Origin: Paraburkholderia guartelaensis
Lineage (GTDB): Bacteria > Pseudomonadota > Gammaproteobacteria > Burkholderiales > Burkholderiaceae
Length of the DNA stretch: 64,000 nt
Assembly (NCBI RefSeq): GCF_004353905.1
Contig: NZ_SMOD01000023.1
Location: 1 to 64,000 of the forward strand
Direction: 5' to 3'
In this document: piece after piece, positions 48,019 through 57,391 of the stretch
How positions within the stretch are numbered: the first letter of the stretch is position 1
Layout: the number at the start of each line of letters is the position of its first letter
The notes under the pieces: generated by a model
Databases searched by the model: none
Told to the model about the DNA's origin: nothing
The model's input: the letters and a program-made list of their open reading frames with translations, nothing else
Made by a program: the position numbers and the translations under genes

Positions 48019-49185
48019 TCAGGCGCGCGACGAGGCAGGGTCAGCGGCTTCAGGCGGGCAGGGGGCTTGCGCGTCCCCGCCGGGCATCGGCACGAAGCCG
48101 GTGACCTCGAGACCGTAGCCCGACATGCTGCCGAGGCGGCGCGGCTTCGAGAGCACCTGCATGCGGCCCACGCCGAGTTCGCGCAGGATCTGCGCGCCGA
48201 TGCCGTAGGTCTTGAAGTCCACGGGCCGGCGTGCGAGCGCCTCCGCGCGCTCTTTCTGGTCGAACGCCTTGAAGACGTCGATCAGGTGTTCCTTGGGTTC
48301 GCCGCAGTTGAGCATGACGATTACGCCCACATCGCGCGAGGCGATCTCGCGCATGGCGGCGTCGAGCGTCCACGAGTGCGTGGACGAGCCCGTTTCGAGC
48401 AGATCCATCACCGAGAGCGGCTCGTGCACGCGCACGGGCGTATCGACGTCGGGCTTCGGCGTGCCGCGCACGAGTGCGATGTGCGGCGTGCGCGTGGGCT
48501 GGTCGACATACATGACCGCACGGAACGGGCCGTGGGCCGTTTGCATGGTGCGCTCGGCCACGCGCTCGACGATCGATTCGGTGCGGCTGCGGTAGTGGAT
48601 CAGGTCGGCGATGGTGCCCACCTTCAGGCCGTGCTCCTGTGCGAACTCCATGAGGTCGGGCAGGCGCGCCATCGTGCCGTCGTCCTTGATGACCTCGCAG
48701 ATCACCGAGGCCGGCGTGAGGCCGGCAAGCGCCGTGAAGTCGCAGCCCGCTTCAGTGTGGCCCGCGCGCACGAGCACGCCGCCCGGCTGCGCCATGATCG
48801 GGAACACGTGGCCGGGTTGCACGATGTGCTCGGCGCGCGCGTCGTGCGCGACGGCCGCCTGGATCGTGCGGGCGCGGTCGGCGGCGGAAATGCCGGTCGT
48901 GACGCCTTCGGCGGCCTCGATGCTGACCGTGAACGCCGTGCCGTACTGCGTGCCGTTGCGGTAGGTCATGAGCGGCAGGTTGAGCAGCTTGCAGCGCTCC
49001 TGGGTGAGCGTGAGGCAGATCAGCCCGCGGCCGTACTTCGCCATGAAGTTGATGGCTTCAGGCGTGACGAACTCCGCAGCGATGACGAGGTCGCCCTCGT
49101 TTTCCCGGTCTTCTTCGTCGACGAGGATGACCATCTTGCCGGCTTTGAGCTCGGCGATGATCTCAGGGGTGGAGGCGAGCGTCAT
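48019..49185 (-). CDS. ribB: 3,4-dihydroxy-2-butanone-4-phosphate synthase with degenerate GTP cyclohydrolase II domain
   Basis: Makes DHBP from ribulose 5-phosphate for riboflavin. From ATG 49185 it has 388 residues. The RibB half is intact: VDEEDRENEGDLVIAAE (about 24-40) with catalytic acids and HTEAGCDFTALAGL (about 153). The second half has the shape of RibA, but the three zinc cysteines are missing: RVHEPLSVMDLL replaces the family RVHSEC block, and no RCDCG follows. So this is RibBX-like and GTP cyclohydrolase activity should come from a separate ribA. ribH lies 57 nt downstream. Confidence 0.9.
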   Translation of the reverse strand: MTLASTPEIIAELKAGKMVILVDEEDRENEGDLVIAAEFVTPEAINFMAKYGRGLICLTLTQERCKLLNLPLMTYRNGTQYGTAFTVSIEAAEGVTTGISAADRARTIQAAVAHDARAEHIVQPGHVFPIMAQPGGVLVRAGHTEAGCDFTALAGLTPASVICEVIKDDGTMARLPDLMEFAQEHGLKVGTIADLIHYRSRTESIVERVAERTMQTAHGPFRAVMYVDQPTRTPHIALVRGTPKPDVDTPVRVHEPLSVMDLLETGSSTHSWTLDAAMREIASRDVGVIVMLNCGEPKEHLIDVFKAFDQKERAEALARRPVDFKTYGIGAQILRELGVGRMQVLSKPRRLGSMSGYGLEVTGFVPMPGGDAQAPCPPEAADPASSRA

Positions 49186-49253
49186 GTTGGGATTCTGGCT
49201 GGAAAGGCCACATTTTACGCCACGCGGGCGGGCGCGTCGCCCAGAACGCTTTG

Positions 49254-49274
49254 CGTTAATAACGTGAGACGTTA
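49254..49274 (+). promoter_or_regulatory. Probable HigA autoregulatory operator
   Basis: Overlapping inverted repeats CGTTA-A-TAACG (49254-49264) and TAACGT-GAG-ACGTTA (49260-49274) lie 35-55 bases before the higA-like gene. HigA-type antitoxins bind such palindromes at their own promoter. Confidence 0.55.
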
Positions 49275-49309
49275 CTATTCGTTTCGATTCAACATTAAAG
49301 AACAAAACC

Positions 49310-49615
49310 ATGGCACGTGAAGCACCGCTTGCCACACCGGGCGAGATTCTGCACGAAGAGTGGCTCAAGCCCATGGGCATCAGCCAGTACGCGCTGGCCA
49401 AGGCGATTGGCGTGCCGCCGCGCCGCATCAACGAGATCGTGCTCGGCAAGCGCGCCATCACGGCGGACACGGCAGTGCGTCTCGCAGTCTATTTCGGCAC
49501 CGATGCGCGCAGCTGGATGCAGTTGCAGGCCCGCTACGACACCGAAATCGCGAGCGAGGCGCTGGCCGACGTGCTCGCGCGCATCACGCCGCACGCGCGC
49601 GCCACGCCCGCCTGA
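49310..49615 (+). CDS. HigA-family antitoxin (orphan)
   Basis: A 101-residue HTH protein of the HigA/VapI family. The opening PLATPGEILHEEWLKPMGIS and the helix-turn-helix QYALAKAIGVPPRRINEIVLGKR (about 26-48) are characteristic, as is the ADTAVRLAVYFGT helix. In HigBA the toxin HigB (about 92 residues) normally precedes. Here only 124 bases separate it from ribB, too few for a toxin gene, and none follows on the same strand. It therefore appears to be a solitary antitoxin or a free-standing regulator. Confidence 0.85.
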   Translation: MAREAPLATPGEILHEEWLKPMGISQYALAKAIGVPPRRINEIVLGKRAITADTAVRLAVYFGTDARSWMQLQARYDTEIASEALADVLARITPHARATPA

Positions 49616-49642
49616 GCCGGCTTGCGGCGGGAGGGCGCGGCG

Positions 49643-51475
<1,833 letters not shown>

Positions 51476-51879
51476 GGACAGCATGCTCCGGACGTGACGC
51501 CCGAAGACTCTCCTGAAGGAAGCGTGAAGCGTTAAGTCGGAAAACGGGCTTCGCACGCCCTGGCATCGGTTGCCGGACGGCCTGACCTCGAATTCGCTGA
51601 ATGCGGCGCGGCGTTTGAAAACATGCCGCGCGGGACGCGCTATGGCTGCGCTGGAAGCGGGAAGGTTGCGTGACGAGACGCAACGTGCAGCATCACCCGG
51701 ACCATCGGCATGGCGGCGCTCGTGTCAATCGTTGCCAACTGTGCCTCCTTGTTCGATTCGGGTGATGGGAACGCGGTACGCCGTGCGGCGAGCGCGTAGG
51801 GAAAGGCTAGATTCTATCAGCGCCCCGGCGCGCGTGCTTGCGCGCGTCCGGGGCATGCAGTGCGTGTCCTACGTGGCTG
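51476..51879 (-). other. Intergenic region between ABC exporter and ribE
   Basis: 404 bases. It contains a 32-codon ORF with a perfect Shine-Dalgarno (51640-51738, minus) and little else; a minus-strand TAGAAT near 51809-51814 could be a -10. Confidence 0.45.
51640..51738 (-). CDS. Candidate small protein, 32 residues, upstream of the ABC exporter
   Basis: An ORF beginning with TTG, 5 nt after AAGGAGG, a perfect ribosome-binding site. The product reads MATIDTSAAMPMVRVMLHVA and then SRHATFPLPAQP. No family recognised. It ends 165 nt before the ABC exporter start on the same strand, so it could be an upstream ORF of that gene. The evidence is the Shine-Dalgarno and spacing only. Confidence 0.4.
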   Translation of the reverse strand: MATIDTSAAMPMVRVMLHVASRHATFPLPAQP

Positions 51880-52518
51880 TTAGTCTTGCGCGCCCGAATT
51901 GGCTGCCTTCTCGGCCGAGAGCATCCGCTCCACATAGCGCGCAATCAGATCGATCTCGAGATTCACCTTCGTGCCGGCCTGCAGATGCTTGAGCGTGGTG
52001 ACTTCCACGGTGTGGGGAATCAGGTTGATCGAAAATTCGCAGCCATCCGCGCGATCGTCGACCGAGTTGACCGTCAGGCTCACGCCGTTCACGGTGATCG
52101 AGCCCTTGTAGGCGAGATAACGGCCGATTTCCGCCGGCGCGAGAATGCGCAGCTCGTGCGACTCGCCCACGGGCGCGAAGCGCGTGACGGCGCCAAGGCC
52201 GTCCACGTGGCCCGAGACGATGTGGCCGCCCAGACGGTCGTTGGCGCGCAGCGCCTTTTCGAGGTTCACTTCGCCCGTCGCCGCGAGGCCCACGGTGCGG
52301 TTCAGGCTTTCTCGCGACACATCGACGTCGAAGCCCGTTGCCGATTTCTCGATGACGGTCATGCACGCGCCCTGGATCGCGATGCTGTCGCCGAGCTGCA
52401 CGTCGTCGAGGCCGAGACTGCCTGCGTTGACGGCGAGGCGCACGCCTGCGTCGGCACCCGTGCCGAGCGGCTTGATCGATTCGATGCGGCCTACCGCCGC
52501 GACGATTCCGGTAAACAT
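51880..52518 (-). CDS. ribE: Riboflavin synthase, alpha chain
   Basis: Dismutates two lumazine molecules to riboflavin and the pyrimidine. In 212 residues two homologous barrels are evident: MFTGIVAAVGRIESI at the start and SGHVDGLGAV near 98, where the second barrel begins. The substrate-contacting NGVSLTVNSV (about 144) lies in the second. Length matches (about 210). It follows ribD by 35 nt and is the terminal enzyme of the pathway. Confidence 0.94.
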   Translation of the reverse strand: MFTGIVAAVGRIESIKPLGTGADAGVRLAVNAGSLGLDDVQLGDSIAIQGACMTVIEKSATGFDVDVSRESLNRTVGLAATGEVNLEKALRANDRLGGHIVSGHVDGLGAVTRFAPVGESHELRILAPAEIGRYLAYKGSITVNGVSLTVNSVDDRADGCEFSINLIPHTVEVTTLKHLQAGTKVNLEIDLIARYVERMLSAEKAANSGAQD

Positions 52519-52553
52519 CGTGCTGTTCCTTGTGTTCAGTGCATCAGTGAGGG

Positions 52554-53672
52554 TCAGGCGTCTTGCGTCGTGACGACGCGCGCAAGGATGCGCAGATCGC
52601 TGCCGAGACGATCGACGGAATGAAATGCGAGGCGCGTGCGCTCGTCGAGCGTTGCGGGCGCAGCGATGTCGATCATGCCGAGCGCGTTCGTGCCGAGCAG
52701 CGACGGCGCCACGTACACGAGCAGTTCGTCCACGCAGCCTTCGCGCAGCAACGATCCGTTGAGCTTGTAGCCGGCTTCCACGTGCAGTTCGTTCACGCCG
52801 CGCGCGGCGAGCTCCGTGAGCATGGCCGGCAGATCGACCTTGCCCTGCTCGTTGCCGAGCGCGACGATTTCGGCGCCGCGCACACGCAGCGCTTCGGCGC
52901 GTTCTTCGTTGGTCGCGTCGAGCGCCGCGCAGAACACGAGCGTGGGCGCGCCCACGAAAATCTGCGCGAGCGGCGAGGCGTCGAGGCGGCTATCGATCAG
53001 CACGCGTTTGGGCTGGCGCGGGGTGTCGACGGCGCGCACGGTCATGCGCGGGTCGTCTTCCTTTACCGTGCCGATACCGGTGAGGATGGCCGAGGCGCGC
53101 GCGCGCCAGGCGTGGCCGTCGGCGCGCGCGGCTTCGCCCGTGATCCATTGGCTTTCGCCCGAGGGCAGGCCGGTGCGGCCGTCGAGCGATGCGGCCACCT
53201 TCATGCGCACCCACGGACGCTTGCGCGTCATGCGTGAAACGAAGCCGATGTTCAGCTCGCGCGCCTCGTTGGCCAGTAGCCCGCAACGCACGTCGATCCC
53301 CGCGTCGCGCAAGATCGAAAGCCCGCGCCCCGACACGAGCGGATTCGGGTCTTCCATCGCCGCAATCACGCGCGCGACCTTCGCTTCGATCAGCGCGTTC
53401 GCGCAGGGCGGCGTGCGGCCGAAGTGGCTGCACGGCTCGAGCGTCACATACGCGGTCGCGCCGCGCAGGTCGTGCCCGCGCGCGCGGGCATCCTTCATCG
53501 CCTGGATTTCGGCGTGGTCCTGGCCGGCCGGTTGCGTGAAGCCCTCGCCGATCACCACGCCGTCCTTCACCAGCACGCAACCGACGCGCGGGTTCGGGTC
53601 GGTCGTGTACAGGCCGCGGTGCGCGAGCGCGAGCGCACGCTCCATGTGGACGAAATCGGATTGCGAAAACAT
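52554..53672 (-). CDS. ribD: Bifunctional diaminohydroxyphosphoribosylaminopyrimidine deaminase / reductase
   Basis: Deaminates and then reduces the pyrimidine intermediate of riboflavin synthesis. The N-terminal deaminase has the zinc motif DHAEIQAM (about 51-58) and PCSHFGRTPPC (about 80-90), with the Glu and the two Cys. The C-terminal reductase starts near MKVAASLDGRTGLPSGESQW (about 155) and has RVLIDSRLDASPLA. The 372 residues are normal. It forms ribD-ribE, while ribB-ribH-nusB lie 3 kb further along the same strand. Confidence 0.95.
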   Translation of the reverse strand: MFSQSDFVHMERALALAHRGLYTTDPNPRVGCVLVKDGVVIGEGFTQPAGQDHAEIQAMKDARARGHDLRGATAYVTLEPCSHFGRTPPCANALIEAKVARVIAAMEDPNPLVSGRGLSILRDAGIDVRCGLLANEARELNIGFVSRMTRKRPWVRMKVAASLDGRTGLPSGESQWITGEAARADGHAWRARASAILTGIGTVKEDDPRMTVRAVDTPRQPKRVLIDSRLDASPLAQIFVGAPTLVFCAALDATNEERAEALRVRGAEIVALGNEQGKVDLPAMLTELAARGVNELHVEAGYKLNGSLLREGCVDELLVYVAPSLLGTNALGMIDIAAPATLDERTRLAFHSVDRLGSDLRILARVVTTQDA

Positions 53673-53751
53673 CGTCGGGCTTTCTCTCGGGCGGCGGTCA
53701 GGTGGGAGCGGGCGAGGCGCGCGCCTCGCCGGCGGTCGTTGGCGTGATGCC

Positions 53752-55077
53752 TTATTGCGTCACATTTTCAGCCGCGGCTTCCGCTGCGAACGCGCTGCGC
53801 GCCGCGGCGATCGTTTCGTCGAGGATCGCGTCGTCGTGGGCGCTCGACACGAAACCCGCCTCGTAGGCCGAAGGCGCGAAGTAGACGCCCGCGTCCAGCA
53901 TGCGGTGGAAGAAGCGGTTGAAGCGCGCGATATCGCTCTTCGTGACCTCGGCGAAGCTGCCCGGCACCTTGTCTGCGAAATAGAGGCCGAACATGCCGCC
54001 CACCGAATCCGCCACGAACGGCACCTTCGTTTCGCGTGCCGCTGCCGACAGCCCCTTCGCGAGACGTTCGGTCTTCGCGGTGAGCTGCTCGTAGAAGCCG
54101 GGCGCCTGAATGAGCTGCAGCGTTTTCAAGCCCGCCGCAACCGCGATCGGGTTGCCCGAGAGCGTGCCTGCCTGGTACACCGTGCCGTTGGGCGCGAGGT
54201 GGTCCATGATCTCGCGGCGGCCGCCGAAGGCCGCCGCCGGCATGCCGCCGCCGATCACCTTGCCGAGGCACACCATGTCCGCCTCGACGCCGTAGAGCGC
54301 CTGCGCACCGCGCAGGCCCACGCGGAAACCGCACATCACTTCGTCGAAGATCAGTACGCTGCCGTGCTTCGCCGTGAGGCTGCGCAGTGCGCCGATGAAT
54401 TCGGGCGTGGCTTTCACGAGGTTCATGTTGCCCGCGACCGGTTCGACGATCACGGCGGCGATCTCGTCGCCGAACGCCTTGAACGCTTCTTCGAGCGCCG
54501 CGACGTTGTTGTACTCGAGCACGGTGGTGTGCTTGGCGATGTCCACCGGCACGCCCGCCGAAGTCGGGTTGCCGAACGTGAGCAGGCCCGAGCCGGCCTT
54601 CACGAGCAGGCTGTCGGCGTGGCCGTGATAGCAGCCTTCGAACTTCACGATGCGGTCGCGCTTCGTGAAGCCGCGCGCGAGACGCAGCGCGCTCATGGTC
54701 GCCTCGGTGCCGCTCGACACCATGCGCACCTGTTCCATCGACGGGACGATCTTGCAGATTTCCTCGGCGATCTCGATCTCGGCCTCGGTGGGCGCGCCAA
54801 ACGAGAAACCATTCGCGAGCACGCGCTGCACGGCTTCGAGCACTTCCGGATGCACATGGCCGACGATCATCGGGCCCCAGGAGCCGATGTAGTCGATATA
54901 GCGCTTGCCTTCGGCGTCCCAGAAGTACGGCCCCTGCGCGCGCTCGATGAAGCGCGGCGTGCCGCCGACCGAGCGGAACGCGCGCACGGGCGAATTCACG
55001 CCGCCCGGGATGGTGCGCTGGGCGCGTTCGAAGAGGGCTTCGTTGCGGTTCTGCGTGCTGGACTGGGTGCTGGACAT
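53752..55077 (-). CDS. hemL: Glutamate-1-semialdehyde 2,1-aminomutase
   Basis: A PLP/PMP enzyme converting glutamate-1-semialdehyde to 5-aminolevulinate in the C5 pathway of tetrapyrrole synthesis. In 441 residues: TIPGGVNSPVRAFRSVGGTP (about 23-42), SSGTEATMSALRLAR (about 127-141), the PLP Lys in CLGKVIGGGMPAAAFGG (about 280) and the gate loop GTLSGNPIAVAAG. An N-terminal Ser/Thr/Gln extension of about 10 residues is unlike the 426-residue E. coli protein but harmless. ribD starts 79 nt downstream of its stop. Confidence 0.95.
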   Translation of the reverse strand: MSSTQSSTQNRNEALFERAQRTIPGGVNSPVRAFRSVGGTPRFIERAQGPYFWDAEGKRYIDYIGSWGPMIVGHVHPEVLEAVQRVLANGFSFGAPTEAEIEIAEEICKIVPSMEQVRMVSSGTEATMSALRLARGFTKRDRIVKFEGCYHGHADSLLVKAGSGLLTFGNPTSAGVPVDIAKHTTVLEYNNVAALEEAFKAFGDEIAAVIVEPVAGNMNLVKATPEFIGALRSLTAKHGSVLIFDEVMCGFRVGLRGAQALYGVEADMVCLGKVIGGGMPAAAFGGRREIMDHLAPNGTVYQAGTLSGNPIAVAAGLKTLQLIQAPGFYEQLTAKTERLAKGLSAAARETKVPFVADSVGGMFGLYFADKVPGSFAEVTKSDIARFNRFFHRMLDAGVYFAPSAYEAGFVSSAHDDAILDETIAAARSAFAAEAAAENVTQ

Positions 55078-55296
55078 GAGTGCTGGGCCTGCGAAAGTGG
55101 TGTGGCGCGCGGCGCTGACGAAACGGGCCGGCGGACGGACCCATGCGGCGCCGCAAGGGCGCGGGCGAAGGGGCTGTTCTCTCGAAATTGTACCGGAGTC
55201 GCGCGGATCGGGCCGGAGCCCCGGGACCGCCTGGGCGGTCCCCGGTGCGGGCGGATTCAGCGCGCTTGCTGCCTCTTGCGGCCTGCTATTGGCCTG

Positions 55297-55836
55297 CTAT
55301 CGCCTGCGTTTGCGGGCTGGCTGCGCGAGCTGCGGCGCCGTGTCGCGCAGATTGTCGTGCCATGCCTGCATCGCCGCGACGGCCGCCGCCGGCATGGGCC
55401 GCCGCCCGGTCAGCTCGGCCCAGCGTTTTTCCAGCGCGCCTTCGGCAGCCGGCTTGATGACGGTGCCCGAACTCTGTGCGTCCCAGGTCTGAATCGAAAA
55501 CGGGTGCACGCGCAAGTCGTCGCGCGCGATGACGACATCCTCGCCCGCGTCGACGAGCCAGTCGTAGACGAAGTCGATACACAGCCGGTAGCCTCGCTTG
55601 TACGCGGCGTCCGGCACCTCGTAGGGCGCGCGCGTGACGTAGCCGGAACCAAACAGCCCGCGCGGCTCGGCGGCCACGCGGTGCAGGAACACCCGGTCGC
55701 CCGGCAGGATCCCGCGTGCGAAGCCGCATCCCCAGGTGTCGGCGACGGCTTCCCCGGCGCGCACGCGGCGCGCGAAGTCGGGCAGTTCGGGCCAGGGCCA
55801 CTTCTTGGGGCTCCAGATGAGCAGGAAGGCGGTCAT
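55297..55836 (-). CDS. EVE/PUA-like domain protein, hypothetical
   Basis: A 179-residue soluble protein opening MTAFLLIWSPKKWPWPEL. That FLLxWxPKxWxW start, then GDRVFLHRVAAEPRGLFGSG (about 47-66), resembles the EVE/PUA-like modified-base-binding fold. In other proteins this fold is joined to HNH or McrA-type endonucleases. Here it stands alone, with a basic tail (PARKRRR). I am not certain of the family. It is on the minus strand opposite the Bcr/CflA gene, with hemL downstream. Confidence 0.6.
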   Translation of the reverse strand: MTAFLLIWSPKKWPWPELPDFARRVRAGEAVADTWGCGFARGILPGDRVFLHRVAAEPRGLFGSGYVTRAPYEVPDAAYKRGYRLCIDFVYDWLVDAGEDVVIARDDLRVHPFSIQTWDAQSSGTVIKPAAEGALEKRWAELTGRRPMPAAAVAAMQAWHDNLRDTAPQLAQPARKRRR

Positions 55837-55961
55837 GTCGGCAACGCGGCAAATTGAGCGAAAGCGGGCAGCTTAGCGCAAAGCCGCGGCGAGGCCGCAT
55901 GTGGGGCGGCCGATGGCGGGCGAAGGGCGTCAGGTACAATTCGGCGGCACCCCGTTGCTGT

Positions 55962-55991
55962 TTTTGTCCGCTTTTGTCCGCTTTTGTCCGC
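55962..55991 (+). repeat. Three tandem TTTTGTCCGC repeats
   Basis: Exact 10-bp direct repeats at 55962-55971, 55972-55981 and 55982-55991 lie in the leader upstream of the Bcr/CflA gene. They come about 25 bases after a TACAAT that may be a -10 (55934-55939). Confidence 0.85.
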
Positions 55992-56066
55992 TCCTGCAGC
56001 GGCGGATGAATCGGCCCATGACATCGAGACCGCGCGAGCCGCGCGTGTTTCGCCGCCACACACACC

Positions 56067-57299
56067 ATGTCCCATTCCCCGCGCCGCCGGCCCGATGGCC
56101 GGCTGATCCTGTTGCTGGGCGCACTCGCCGCCTGTGGCCCGCTCGCCACCGACATGTATCTGCCGAGCCTGCCCGCCATCGCGCAGTCGTTCGGCGTGAG
56201 CGCCGCCGCTGCGGCCTCGACGCTCACGAGCTTCATGGCCGGCTTCTCGATCGGCATGCTGCTCTACGGCCCGGTTTCCGATGCGTATGGCCGCCGCCCC
56301 GTGCTGCTCGGCGGCATCGCGCTTTTCACGGTGGCCAGCATTGCCTGCTGGCTCTCGTTTTCGGTGGGCGAACTCGTGATCGTGCGTTTTCTGCAGGCGC
56401 TCGGCGCGGGCGCGGCCTCGGTGCTCTCGCGGGCCATCGCGCGCGACGCCCACGAGCCATCGGACGCCGCCAAAGTCCTCTCGATGGTCGCGATCGTCAC
56501 GGCGATCGGGCCGCTGCTCGCACCGTTGATCGGCGGACAGTTGCTGCTGATCGGCGGCTGGCGCGTGGTGTTCGTCGTGCTAACGCTGTTCGGCCTCGCG
56601 TGCGCCGTGGCGGCCTACCTGCGCGTACCGGAAACCTGGCCGCCGGAAAAGCGCGAAAGCGCCGCCGTGCTGCGCTCGTTCGCGGCGTACGGGCGCCTGC
56701 TGCGCGATCCGCTCGTCTGGGGGCACATGCTCTGCGGCGGCATGGCGTTCGCCGCGATGTTCACGTATATCTCGGCCACGCCGTTCGTCTATATCGAGTA
56801 TTTCCACGTTTCGCCGCAGCACTACGGGTTCTTCTTCGGCGCGAACGTGTTCGGCATCATGCTCGGCAACTTCCTCAATACGCGCTTCATCGGGCGGCTC
56901 GGTACCCTGCGGATGGTGTCGATCGCTTCGGGTGTGAGCATCGTCGCGTCGCTCTTCGTCGCGCTCATGTGCGTGACGGGCTGGGGCGGCCTGTGGTCGA
57001 TCGTGTTCGGCCTGTTCTTCGTGGTGAGCGTGGTGGGGCTGCTCGGCGCGAACTGCGCGACCGATCTCATGTACCGCTATCCGAAGAACGCGGGCGCGGC
57101 GGCAGCGGTATTCGGCGCGACGCAGCTCGCGCTCGGCGCGCTCGCGAGCGCCGTGGTCGGCTGGTTCCCGGGTATCTCGCCGGTCGGCATGGGCGTGACG
57201 ATCGGCGTGTGCGGCCTGCTCACGTGGGTGGGGCGCGCGCTCGTCGTGAAATGGCACGGCACGCCGGCGCCGGACGCGCCGCAAGCCGCAACGCCGTGA
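56067..57299 (+). CDS. Bcr/CflA-family MFS drug/metabolite efflux pump
   Basis: A 410-residue major facilitator with 12 predicted helices. The DHA1 motif D1 region GPLATDMYLPSLPAIAQSFG (about 25-44) is diagnostic for Bcr/CflA. The A motif is GPVSDAYGRRPVLLGG (about 69-84), and motif C-like GAGAASVLSR lies near 113. Family members export bicyclomycin, chloramphenicol, sulfonamides or metabolites; which here is unknown. A 3x TTTTGTCCGC repeat lies in its leader and a terminator follows. Confidence 0.88.
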   Translation: MSHSPRRRPDGRLILLLGALAACGPLATDMYLPSLPAIAQSFGVSAAAAASTLTSFMAGFSIGMLLYGPVSDAYGRRPVLLGGIALFTVASIACWLSFSVGELVIVRFLQALGAGAASVLSRAIARDAHEPSDAAKVLSMVAIVTAIGPLLAPLIGGQLLLIGGWRVVFVVLTLFGLACAVAAYLRVPETWPPEKRESAAVLRSFAAYGRLLRDPLVWGHMLCGGMAFAAMFTYISATPFVYIEYFHVSPQHYGFFFGANVFGIMLGNFLNTRFIGRLGTLRMVSIASGVSIVASLFVALMCVTGWGGLWSIVFGLFFVVSVVGLLGANCATDLMYRYPKNAGAAAAVFGATQLALGALASAVVGWFPGISPVGMGVTIGVCGLLTWVGRALVVKWHGTPAPDAPQAATP

Positions 57300-57326
57300 G
57301 CCGTACGTTGATACGACGTGCAAAAT

Positions 57327-57357
57327 AAAAATGGGACGCCGAGGCGTCCCATTTTTT
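57327..57357. terminator. Bidirectional terminator, Bcr/CflA and glk-rpiR
   Basis: A 14-bp stem (AAAAATGGGACGCC at 57327-57340 with GGCGTCCCATTTTT at 57343-57356) between converging genes with T tracts on both strands. Confidence 0.92.
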
Positions 57358-57391
57358 TCATCGCTCGAATGAGCCGATGAATGAGCTGACC

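Noticed and set aside
53673..53751. FMN riboswitch upstream of ribD, ribE or ribB
   Set aside because: I looked for the conserved AGGGTGAAATTCCCCACC core upstream of each rib gene and did not see it.
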